A stretch of DNA of 43,248 nucleotides from Pseudomonas viridiflava (lineage in GTDB: Bacteria > Pseudomonadota > Gammaproteobacteria > Pseudomonadales > Pseudomonadaceae). Shown here one piece after another: positions 1-6,399 of this stretch; within the stretch, counting starts at the first letter, position 1; every line of letters begins with the position of its first letter. Where the stretch lies: NCBI RefSeq assembly GCF_900601905.1, contig NZ_UWFA01000141.1, forward strand, positions 1 through 43,248, given 5' to 3'. The position numbers and the translations under genes were made by a program. The notes beneath the pieces were generated by a model. That model did not search any database and was not told the origin of the DNA. It saw only the letters and a program-made list of their open reading frames with translations.

Positions 1-18
1 ATTTCGCGGACGCGAAAT
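1..18. repeat. Palindrome P1
   Basis: Perfect copy ATTTCGCGGACGCGAAAT: two 8-base inverted arms around a GA centre. It lies exactly at the window edge and matches P11 inside the second R1 repeat. Confidence 0.9.
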
Positions 19-165
19 TGCTGTGGGCACGCAAAGCGGGCTTGCTCCAGGGCAAGTGGATACGCCAGTAAAGCAAGGGGCTATGCAGGCCCGTGGCAGC
101 CGTGCGACGGCAGAACGGGCCGGAATGACCCCTGTAGGCTGGAATGCCTCACAGGGGCTTGCAGG
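1..165. repeat. Repeat R1, right part, first copy
   Basis: This stretch is nearly identical to 31193-31356, including the palindrome at its left edge and the conserved run ending in CACAGGGGCTTGCAGG. No gene is seen in it. Bases 166-300 are also non-coding and have no counterpart at the second locus. With 43029-43248 it reconstitutes the R1 repeat if the window is circular, except that the counterpart of 31015-31192 is missing. Confidence 0.85.
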
Positions 166-359
166 GGCTTAGGTGAGCGCAGCGAATGAGGCCGGAGGCC
201 GATAGCGTTAGCGGGTGTCACCCGACCGGGGCAAGACTAGCCCGAAGGGTGAAGGCTTGATGCGCAGCACGATTCACGCGGCCCGAAGGGCAACGACAAT
301 ATTACTCTTATGCTGAAGATTCCATGGAGCTACTCCGGGTTGTCATGGATGAAGAAAGA

Positions 360-896
360 TCAGAGAACGAGTTTCGTTTTGGCCAGCGTCTTCATCCGGC
401 GTTTCAAGGCAGCAACCTGGCTATCAATTTCGGCTGCCTCAACGACCAGTGCGGCTAATGATATTGGGTCGGTTTCCTGCTGGATTTCTTCCGCATACCA
501 CGAAACGCTGTCGAGCTGGTCGGCCAGTTCATAGGCCAGAGCGGCACGTTTGGTGGTATACACGCCCGATGGCAAATCTTCACCAACACGAAATTGACGC
601 CTATAGCTTGGGTGGAATGGGGGAAGCCAGCCATAGTCGCCGGTCTTTTTCGTTTTCTTGCCCCACGTCGCCGCATTCTTCTGAATTAGATTCACAGCCT
701 TGGGCTTGCTGATCCCGCCTGAAACGTCAAAGCCTGAGCGCATTTTATCGCCGCGCCGCGCGCGGATCGTGTAAACGATCCATTCCTCAAAGCCGGAAAC
801 TGCCTTGCCTTCGTCGCAGTAGGAATATGCCCGATACAGGCGTGCTCCAATTGTAATTTTTGAAGCAGGGAAGGGCTGCGGTTTTGGCATTTTCAT
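360..896 (-). CDS. Conserved plasmid protein of unknown function (178 aa)
   Basis: I do not recognise this protein. It is soluble, with no signal peptide or membrane segment. The middle is rich in aromatic and basic residues (for example GDYGWLPPFHPSYRRQ), and the last 50 residues look like a helical or coiled segment ending in a basic tail. It starts 15 bases after the stop of the gene at 912-1403, so the two probably share the promoter at 1435-1480. A GAGAGCGGAAA run precedes the start. The pair sits between repeats R1 and R2, where the other locus carries a different gene, so it may be exchangeable cargo. Confidence 0.6.
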   Translation of the reverse strand: MKMPKPQPFPASKITIGARLYRAYSYCDEGKAVSGFEEWIVYTIRARRGDKMRSGFDVSGGISKPKAVNLIQKNAATWGKKTKKTGDYGWLPPFHPSYRRQFRVGEDLPSGVYTTKRAALAYELADQLDSVSWYAEEIQQETDPISLAALVVEAAEIDSQVAALKRRMKTLAKTKLVL

Positions 897-911
897 TTTC
901 GATTTCCGCTC

Positions 912-1403
912 TCAGATTTCGGTGGCTCGGGGTGCGCAGCGCAACGCGCGGAGCACTGCGGCTTCCAAAGCCTCTTTGCCCGCATGATCGCGTTTGCTGG
1001 AATACGCCTCATAGCGCTTGCGAAGGGGCAGCATGATCGACTCGATTTCGTTTACCCGCTTGGCGTCTGCCTCCAACTTCGCGGTGCGAAGTTCGGTTTC
1101 AGTTGCGTCGTCGCGGATCTTCCAATCCATCACCTGACCAGCATCGGCCCAACGATGGCTAAATTGGGCGTTTTTCAACCCCCTGCAACCGCCTTCATGA
1201 AACGTCGCGCCGGCATAAACAACCCCTATGGCCTTGCCCCTCAAGGAAGCCATACCGTAAGCCTCAATGGCCTCTAGCTTGCCATTCACTACCTTCTGAA
1301 TCTTGCCCCACTGCTTACCTTTCTCGTCGATAACTCTACCGACGAAAACAAAATCAAGGGCTATGCCCTTGTACTCGTTGCTCGATTCAACTGGCGCGTT
1401 CAT
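912..1403 (-). CDS. Plasmid protein of unknown function (163 aa), first gene of a two-gene operon
   Basis: Function not recognised. I choose the ATG at 1403 (MNAPVESSNEYKG) over the longer frame to 1469: an AGGGGG ribosome site lies about 7 bases upstream, and the -10 and -35 boxes at 1435-1463 would lie inside the longer version. The N-terminal half looks like a small beta-rich domain; the C-terminal half is helical and charged (about residues 95-150). The gene is followed closely by 360-896. Its promoter carries the shared plasmid operator, so it is probably controlled together with the leading-region and partition genes. It is bracketed by repeats R1 and R2. Confidence 0.65.
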   Translation of the reverse strand: MNAPVESSNEYKGIALDFVFVGRVIDEKGKQWGKIQKVVNGKLEAIEAYGMASLRGKAIGVVYAGATFHEGGCRGLKNAQFSHRWADAGQVMDWKIRDDATETELRTAKLEADAKRVNEIESIMLPLRKRYEAYSSKRDHAGKEALEAAVLRALRCAPRATEI

Positions 1404-1434
1404 ACGGCCCCCTGAGCCTTTATCTGTTGCTCTG

Positions 1435-1480
1435 AATGTAGCGATAAATCGCTTTAATGTCAAGCGCAATCACTTGTCAT
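1435..1480 (-). promoter_or_regulatory. Regulon promoter A with two operator-like palindromes
   Basis: On the minus strand TTGACA (1458-1463), a 17-base spacer and TACATT (1435-1440). The shared operator (AAGCGCAATCACTT on the plus strand, 1462-1475, followed by GTCAT) overlaps the -35 box. A second palindrome, AGCGATAAATCGCT (1440-1453), lies between -35 and -10 and resembles the operator core. The promoter serves 912-1403 and 360-896. Confidence 0.75.
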
Positions 1481-1502
1481 AAGCTGGTGTCTACGCTTTG
1501 GG

Positions 1503-1520
1503 ATTTCGCGGACGCGAAGC
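1503..1520. repeat. Palindrome P2
   Basis: ATTTCGCGGACGCGAA is intact; the last two bases differ from the consensus. It is intergenic, between promoter A and repeat R2. Confidence 0.8.
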
Positions 1521-1537
1521 ACGATGAATAGGGATTA

Positions 1538-1737
1538 AAAGCCTTTTGTTCACCTCGCCGTGTGGCAGAGGTCACGGGGAAAAGCCCCCCCGTAACCTCA
1601 GCCGGGAGGTTTGTTTTGCCTTTATCCGCGTCAAGGATCGCTGCGCTCGATGCCTGCACCCGTTCCTGCTCGCCCTGGTGAAGCGCCGGGCTGTGCGGGC
1701 TGCGGCTTTGTCAACGTCCCTGACCCGGCTAAAGGCG
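1538..1737. repeat. Repeat R2, first copy
   Basis: About 200 bases nearly identical to 31753-31950. It holds a 12-base stem with one mismatch (1568-1579 with 1588-1599). I see no convincing gene in it. Its position between a cargo pair and virB1 mirrors the second copy, which lies between a LexA-box gene and the zeta toxin gene. Confidence 0.85.
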
Positions 1738-1795
1738 ATTTGTACTGATCCCCTGGATACAAAAGCGATACCGGTCGCTCACAAGTGCAGATAAT

Positions 1796-1820
1796 CACTA
1801 TGCAGCATATATACATAGTG
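1796..1820. promoter_or_regulatory. Inverted repeat upstream of virB1, possible operator
   Basis: CACTATG (1796-1802) and CATAGTG (1814-1820) are perfect 7-base arms around an AT-rich 11-base spacer, about 95 bases before virB1. I find no clear -35/-10 pair nearby, so the promoter of virB1 is not assigned. Confidence 0.4.
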
Positions 1821-1914
1821 CATTGATTATTCAGAATGTGCTATTTTGATTACTAATTATGCACGTTTTGAACGAATGAAACGCGACGTTCTGTAAGGGA
1901 CTGGAGCAAACTCA

Positions 1915-2772
1915 ATGAATCGAACCCCCCTGTATTTACTGGGCTGTGCTGGCCTTTTGGCATGCTTTTCAGCCCAAGCCAGCGAGCAAGAAGATTTCCA
2001 CGCACTTGCGCAGCGTTGTGCGCCTGCGGTTTCAAGCCACGTCATGGCACCTCTCGTAAAGGTTGAGTCGGGCTTCAATCCGTACGCGATCGGCGTCGTC
2101 GGTGGCCGGTTGGCACGGCAGGCGACTAACAAAGCCGAGGCCGTGGCAACGGCAAATGCTCTGAAGGCCGCAGGTCTGCGTTTCTCTGCTGGAGTTGGGC
2201 AGGTTTACATGGGGAACTGGGCAGCCTACGGCCTCAATAGTGATTCAGTTTTTGACCCATGCCCCAACATCAAAGCAAGCGCGGCAATCTATCAGGCGTG
2301 CTATGACAGAGCGATAGCTGACATTCCTAACCCGCTATTGGCGCGCAATGCCGCTTACTCTTGCTACTACTCCAACAACTTCACTACAGGGTTAAAGCCC
2401 GATGGGCCGGGCCAGATACCATACGTGCAAAAGGTGCTCAACAGCGCCGCTGAACTCGCTGAGCAACCGGCACCAGTAGTGCAGCCCATTGCGTTCATAC
2501 CTAACAAGCCCTCCGCTGATTCAAAAAAGCCAGCACAAGCGACCAGAGAAAAAGCCCCTTCGCCTGAAATGGTTGATTTCAACGCAACTAACCCCCCTCC
2601 CAGCGAACCGACTGTCGCGGTAGAAGCTGCCCCCCCTGTCATGGTTACGGTGCAATCGCAAGAAGCCGCTGTAGCGGCTCAAGAAGCCCCAAAGAAGGCC
2701 GCACCGAATCCATACGTCTACACGCCAAAGACCGATGAGCCGCAACGCGCGCAAAGCGCAATGGTCTACTGA
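1915..2772 (+). CDS. virB1: VirB1-like lytic transglycosylase
   Basis: A periplasmic muramidase that opens peptidoglycan for assembly of the secretion channel. Residues 1-23 form a signal peptide (hydrophobic core, then AQA). The transglycosylase fold begins near residue 30; the expected catalytic Glu is residue 51 in KVESGFNPYAIGV, and GVGQVYMGNW and AYSCYYSNNF match later motifs. From about residue 185 a proline/alanine-rich tail replaces the fold, as in several VirB1 proteins. ATG at 1915 follows GGAGCAAACTCA. It is the first gene of the transfer cluster, separated by 13 bases from the topoisomerase gene. Confidence 0.9.
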   Translation: MNRTPLYLLGCAGLLACFSAQASEQEDFHALAQRCAPAVSSHVMAPLVKVESGFNPYAIGVVGGRLARQATNKAEAVATANALKAAGLRFSAGVGQVYMGNWAAYGLNSDSVFDPCPNIKASAAIYQACYDRAIADIPNPLLARNAAYSCYYSNNFTTGLKPDGPGQIPYVQKVLNSAAELAEQPAPVVQPIAFIPNKPSADSKKPAQATREKAPSPEMVDFNATNPPPSEPTVAVEAAPPVMVTVQSQEAAVAAQEAPKKAAPNPYVYTPKTDEPQRAQSAMVY

Positions 2773-2785
2773 CAAGGAACCCTCT

Positions 2786-4822
2786 ATGTCCAACTTGATG
2801 ATTATTGAATCCCCCGGCAAACGTAAAAAACTGCTGGAAATCCTGGGGAAACTTCAACCCGGCGTTCAATGGCGTATTGAGGCCAGCGTAGGGCACATTC
2901 GCGATTTACCGTCCAAGGGTTTGGCCGAAGGCCACATTGTGACGGGGATCAAGTCTGACTTTACCCCGACCTATGAGCTTTCAGAGCGCGGCGCTGAAAT
3001 CGTTGGGAAGCTGAAAAAGGCTGTCAAAGAAGCTGACTATGTGTACTTGGCCACCGACCCGGATAGGGAAGGGGAGAGCATCAGTTGGCACCTCCAGCAA
3101 GCGCTTGGGTTGAAAAACCCCATTCGCGTATCGTTCAACGATATCAGTGCGCCAATGGTTAAGGCCGCTCTAGCAGCGCCGGGGAAAATTGACGTTCCTA
3201 TGGTGGCAGCACAGGAAGCGCGCCGCGTGCTGGATCGGCTGGTAGGTTATATGGTCAGTCCTGAGCTGTGGCGGCAGACAGGCGAAAAGCTCAGTGCTGG
3301 CCGCGTACAAAGTCCAGCGGTCTACCTTGTTGTTGCCCGAGAGCGCGAACGCCGTGCATTCAAGAAAACTGACTATTTCGGCGTTCGCCTAAATTTCGCG
3401 GACGCGAAAACAGGTAACTGGCGCGCGGAATGGGAAACGGTGCCGAACTTCGCCACTAAAGAAAATCCGTACTTCATGGATCGGCGCTTTGCCGACCTGG
3501 TAGCCGCAATTCCTCGCGTGCGGGTTGTGGCCTGTGATGAGTCAGAGGAAAGCCGCAATCCCCCGGCTCCGTTTTCAACATCCACGCTGCAACAGGCAGC
3601 AAGTAACGCATTACGCTTCAACCCGAAGAAGGCAATGACACTGGCTCAGAGCCTGTACGAGCAAGGCCATATCTCGTACATGCGAACGGACAACCCGAAC
3701 ATTGCAGAGGATTCCATGCCCGCGCTGCGCGAAGCTGCTGAGGGCTTGGGGCTTGAGGTTGTCGCAGAACGGCGCGTGTTCAAATCCAAAGACGGCGCGC
3801 AGGAAGGCCACCCGGCGATCACTCCTACACATTGGGAAGTCGCAGAAGCCGGTGAAACCGATGAGGAACGGGCGCTGTACAAGCTGATCCGGGTTCGCGC
3901 GCTAGCAAGCCAATTGCTTGCGGCTCGTTTCTCTGCGCGCACAGTGAAGTTGACAGGGGAGATCGAAGGTCGCGCGGTCGATTTTGAAACAAAGGGTAGA
4001 ACCCTGATCTTTGAAGGCTGGAAAAAACTGCTTGCCGAGGACTCGACAGAAGAAAAAGCCGAGGATGACGACGACAGCCCAAATCCAATTCCAAAGCTTG
4101 AGCCTGGGCAAGTCATTGACGTGGCCAAGGGCGAGCTATTGGCAAAGTTCACCAAAGCCCCGCCACGCTACACAGAAGCCAGCCTAGTTAAAGCCCTTGA
4201 GTCTGAGGGCATCGGGCGTCCGGCGACCTACGCCGCGATCATGGACAACATCCTTGGCCGTGCTTACGTTGAGCTTGAAAAGAGATTCCTCAAGCCTACT
4301 CCCGTAGGCGAACAGGTCGTTGACGCCCTGGTGGGTAATTTTGAATTCATTGAGCTAGGTTTTACGAGCGATCTGGAAAACGACCTGGATGATATTGCAA
4401 AAGGCAAAGCAGCCTATCGCGCCGTCATTCAGAAACTCTATAGCCGGTTGGAAAAGGAGATTGAGGCACAAAAAGGCAAGGTGCCGACATTTGTTAGAGA
4501 GGTAGAAACGTTCCCATGTCCTGCGTGTAAAGCACCCCTTCGACGCATCGCAAGGGGTGCTAATGGTCCCTTTTGGGGATGCACTAAGCATCCTGAATGC
4601 TCCGAAACATTGCCTGACGTTGGGGGCAAGCCGGGGCAGAAAAAGCCAAAGGTGGCCGTGCTGTCAAATTTCGCGTGCGCGAAATGCGGTAAGCCACTGG
4701 TAGAAAGGGAATTGACAGGTAAGCCGGGAGTTAAGTTTTGGGGATGCTCTGGCTTCAAGGCTGGATGCAAAACCGCTTACCCCGATAAGGGTGGCAAGCC
4801 GAATTACGAGAGAGCGAAATGA
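2786..4822 (+). CDS. Type IA DNA topoisomerase (topoisomerase I-like)
   Basis: A plasmid-borne enzyme that relaxes negative supercoils by a transient 5'-phosphotyrosine; such enzymes are common in conjugation regions. The Toprim domain shows IIESPGK (6-12) and ATDPDREGE (89-97). ARRVLDRLVGY and LSAGRVQSP are typical core motifs. The catalytic Tyr is residue 298 in GHISYMRTDNP. The C-terminus holds two four-cysteine zinc ribbons (CPAC...C...C from about 572 and CAKC...C...C from about 630). The start at 2786 has AAGGAA upstream; a longer frame would overlap virB1. Palindromes P3 and P4 lie inside the gene, and P4 supplies a zinc-ligand cysteine. Confidence 0.93.
   Translation: MSNLMIIESPGKRKKLLEILGKLQPGVQWRIEASVGHIRDLPSKGLAEGHIVTGIKSDFTPTYELSERGAEIVGKLKKAVKEADYVYLATDPDREGESISWHLQQALGLKNPIRVSFNDISAPMVKAALAAPGKIDVPMVAAQEARRVLDRLVGYMVSPELWRQTGEKLSAGRVQSPAVYLVVARERERRAFKKTDYFGVRLNFADAKTGNWRAEWETVPNFATKENPYFMDRRFADLVAAIPRVRVVACDESEESRNPPAPFSTSTLQQAASNALRFNPKKAMTLAQSLYEQGHISYMRTDNPNIAEDSMPALREAAEGLGLEVVAERRVFKSKDGAQEGHPAITPTHWEVAEAGETDEERALYKLIRVRALASQLLAARFSARTVKLTGEIEGRAVDFETKGRTLIFEGWKKLLAEDSTEEKAEDDDDSPNPIPKLEPGQVIDVAKGELLAKFTKAPPRYTEASLVKALESEGIGRPATYAAIMDNILGRAYVELEKRFLKPTPVGEQVVDALVGNFEFIELGFTSDLENDLDDIAKGKAAYRAVIQKLYSRLEKEIEAQKGKVPTFVREVETFPCPACKAPLRRIARGANGPFWGCTKHPECSETLPDVGGKPGQKKPKVAVLSNFACAKCGKPLVERELTGKPGVKFWGCSGFKAGCKTAYPDKGGKPNYERAK
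3393..3410. repeat. Palindrome P3
   Basis: ATTTCGCGGACGCGAAAA inside the topoisomerase gene, read in frame as F-A-D-A-K. One base differs from the consensus. Confidence 0.85.
4668..4685. repeat. Palindrome P4 with TG centre
   Basis: ATTTCGCGTGCGCGAAAT keeps both arms perfect but has TG instead of GA/TC at the centre. The centre codon becomes TGC, the first cysteine of the second zinc ribbon of the topoisomerase. Confidence 0.85.
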
Positions 4823-4857
4823 TGCAAATTGATCTATCAAAATGCACATCTTGCGTA

Positions 4858-4885
4858 TTCAAAATATAACTATAAATGCTACAAT
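4858..4885 (+). promoter_or_regulatory. Probable promoter of the virB2 operon
   Basis: TTCAAA (4858-4863), a 16-base spacer and TACAAT (4880-4885), with TGC just before the -10 as in extended -10 promoters. A small inverted repeat, TTGATCTATCAA (4829-4840), lies upstream and could be an operator. Confidence 0.5.
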
Positions 4886-4939
4886 TAGGCCGTTGTTTGA
4901 ATAGCAGGGGTGTCCCGTTGACCTCATTGGAATTGTTCA

Positions 4940-5185
4940 ATGAACACCATTACCGAAACTGAACTGGTGCGGCTTGTACATTTTGTCAAGCGCATACGCA
5001 TCGAGGAGACAGCGGAAGAGAAATATCGGACGTACATCACAATTCAAAAGGAGGACCGAGAGCAGTTAGTCATAACGCAACGGAAGTCCCCTAGAGAATG
5101 GGCAAGTTTGGACAGGCTTGTTAAGCACATACGGACGACATACGGGGTTATCCCCACCATAACGCTTACCCTTTACGACACATAG
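4940..5185 (+). CDS. Small protein of unknown function at the head of the virB2 operon (81 aa)
   Basis: An 81-residue soluble, strongly charged protein. The second half, with WASLDRLVKHIRTTYG followed by a hydrophobic strand, looks like a compact conserved domain. I do not recognise a function. It begins about 55 bases after a probable promoter and ends 11 bases before virB2, so it is translated on the same message as the pilus genes; a small regulator or pilus accessory role is possible but is inference from position only. Confidence 0.65.
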   Translation: MNTITETELVRLVHFVKRIRIEETAEEKYRTYITIQKEDREQLVITQRKSPREWASLDRLVKHIRTTYGVIPTITLTLYDT

Positions 5186-5196
5186 GAGCAACACCA

Positions 5197-5550
5197 ATGA
5201 CACTAAAAGCTGCATACCTGAAAGCGCGGCAATTGCTGGTAATTGACAAGAGCAAGGAGAAGGAAAACCGTCAGGCGGCTAACTTCACCATGCTTATGTT
5301 CTGCGCCTTGGCGATCTTCACACCGCAGTTCGCTATGGCGAACCCATGGGATAACGCCGCTGACTGGGTACTGGGCGTTCTGAACGGCGGTTTGACTCGC
5401 ACCATCGCCATTATCTGTGTAATGGCGTGCGGTATCGCTGCATGGGCTGGCAAGCTGTCGATTGACTGGGCTGTGAAAATTGTTGTCGGTCTGGTTTTCG
5501 TTTTCGGCGGTGCGGCAATCGTTGACGCGATTATCAGCGCTGTTGGCTAA
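5197..5550 (+). CDS. virB2: VirB2-like major pilin precursor
   Basis: 117 residues. A long signal region ends in FTPQFAMA, with likely cleavage after residue 48 to leave a mature protein starting NPWDNAADWVLG. The mature part has two hydrophobic helices (about 64-84 and 90-115) separated by a short loop with a lysine, the VirB2/TrbC pilin pattern. After processing it would sit in the inner membrane and polymerise into the conjugative pilus. GGAGCAACACCA precedes the start; virB3 follows 11 bases later. Confidence 0.87.
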   Translation: MTLKAAYLKARQLLVIDKSKEKENRQAANFTMLMFCALAIFTPQFAMANPWDNAADWVLGVLNGGLTRTIAIICVMACGIAAWAGKLSIDWAVKIVVGLVFVFGGAAIVDAIISAVG

Positions 5551-5561
5551 GGAGCTAGAAA

Positions 5562-5882
5562 ATGGAAGACAGCGACGAAATGATTGAAGTCGATACGCTG
5601 TTTGTCGGCATGACACGCCCCGCCACTGTGTGGGGCGTTCCCTATACTGCCGTAGCAATGGAATCAATGGCTGTAGCCATTATTTTCCTCGCGGTTGGCA
5701 ATCCGCTCTATCTGCTACTGGCACTGCCGATTCACGGCGTCCTCTATCTGGTCGGCTCGTCCGATCCTGGCGTATTCGACTCCATCATGGTTTGGGTACA
5801 AACAACGGCACGTTGCTTGAACACTCGGTTTTGGGGAGCTGCCAGCTTCGCACCGGGCAAAATCAAGAAGTGGGTCGATTAG
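5562..5882 (+). CDS. virB3: VirB3-like inner membrane protein
   Basis: 106 residues, with the family's hallmark start: acidic residues, then VDTLFVGMTRPATVWGVPY, and two close transmembrane segments (about 28-65). VirB3 works with VirB4 at the inner-membrane base of the channel. AGGAGC lies before the ATG. Its stop is 3 bases before palindrome P5, and an extra gene follows instead of virB4 directly. Confidence 0.88.
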   Translation: MEDSDEMIEVDTLFVGMTRPATVWGVPYTAVAMESMAVAIIFLAVGNPLYLLLALPIHGVLYLVGSSDPGVFDSIMVWVQTTARCLNTRFWGAASFAPGKIKKWVD

Positions 5883-5885
5883 CAA

Positions 5886-5903
5886 ATTTCGCGTCCGCGA
5901 AAA
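5886..5903. repeat. Palindrome P5
   Basis: ATTTCGCGTCCGCGAAAA, TC centre, immediately after the virB3 stop and before the ribosome site of the next gene. Confidence 0.85.
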
Positions 5904-5919
5904 TAAAAGGAGCGACACC

Positions 5920-6399
5920 ATGCTGCAATACAATGTTTACGTGAATGGAAAGCACGAGCACACGTTGAGTGAGCAAGAGTACGTGGCGATGCGTGCAGAC
6001 ATTCGCCGCGACTACAGGACTTGGCTTGCGGCAGGGTGTTCGTTGATTGGTTGCCTCATGTCTGGTTTGAATGGGGTTGTGAAAGCGGCAGGCACCATGG
6101 GAGGTGCCTTGTTCGTTGCCGCGCTGATCGCTGCCCCTCATTGGCTTGAGGACTTCATGAACTCGACGCCTAAAGAACTGGCCAGCGGTATGTCTGTGCT
6201 CGGGCTAGGCATCTTGCTGATAGGCGGCTTGGGCATGGTTCTTGGCCTTCTCCCTAACGTAGTGTCGAGCACTCCAAGCATGTTCTATGTGGAACTGTGC
6301 GAGCGAATCAAAGCACGTTATAGCATCAACGCATTCTCAGCGTTCGCACTCGAAGCTGTGGTTCTTCCTGATCCACTGCAACAACAGGAGTTGAAATAA
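5920..6399 (+). CDS. Unknown membrane protein inserted between virB3 and virB4 (159 aa)
   Basis: A short charged N-terminus (residues 1-34) is followed by hydrophobic segments near 36-54, 57-77 and 90-116, then a soluble tail. I do not recognise the family. In most VirB systems virB3 is followed directly by virB4, so a membrane gene here is uncommon. AAGGAG precedes the start, and the stop overlaps the virB4 start (TAATG), implying coupled translation. It could be an inner-membrane accessory of the VirB3-VirB4 complex, or a surface or entry-exclusion factor. Both are inferences from position. Confidence 0.7.
   Translation: MLQYNVYVNGKHEHTLSEQEYVAMRADIRRDYRTWLAAGCSLIGCLMSGLNGVVKAAGTMGGALFVAALIAAPHWLEDFMNSTPKELASGMSVLGLGILLIGGLGMVLGLLPNVVSSTPSMFYVELCERIKARYSINAFSAFALEAVVLPDPLQQQELK

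Noticed and set aside
3646..4155. Long frame of 169 residues on the minus strand inside the topoisomerase gene
   Set aside because: Shadow of a strongly supported gene; Ser-rich composition and no ribosome site.
5630..5944. 104-residue frame overlapping virB3
   Set aside because: Out of frame with the clear VirB3 sequence and without a membrane or domain signature of its own.
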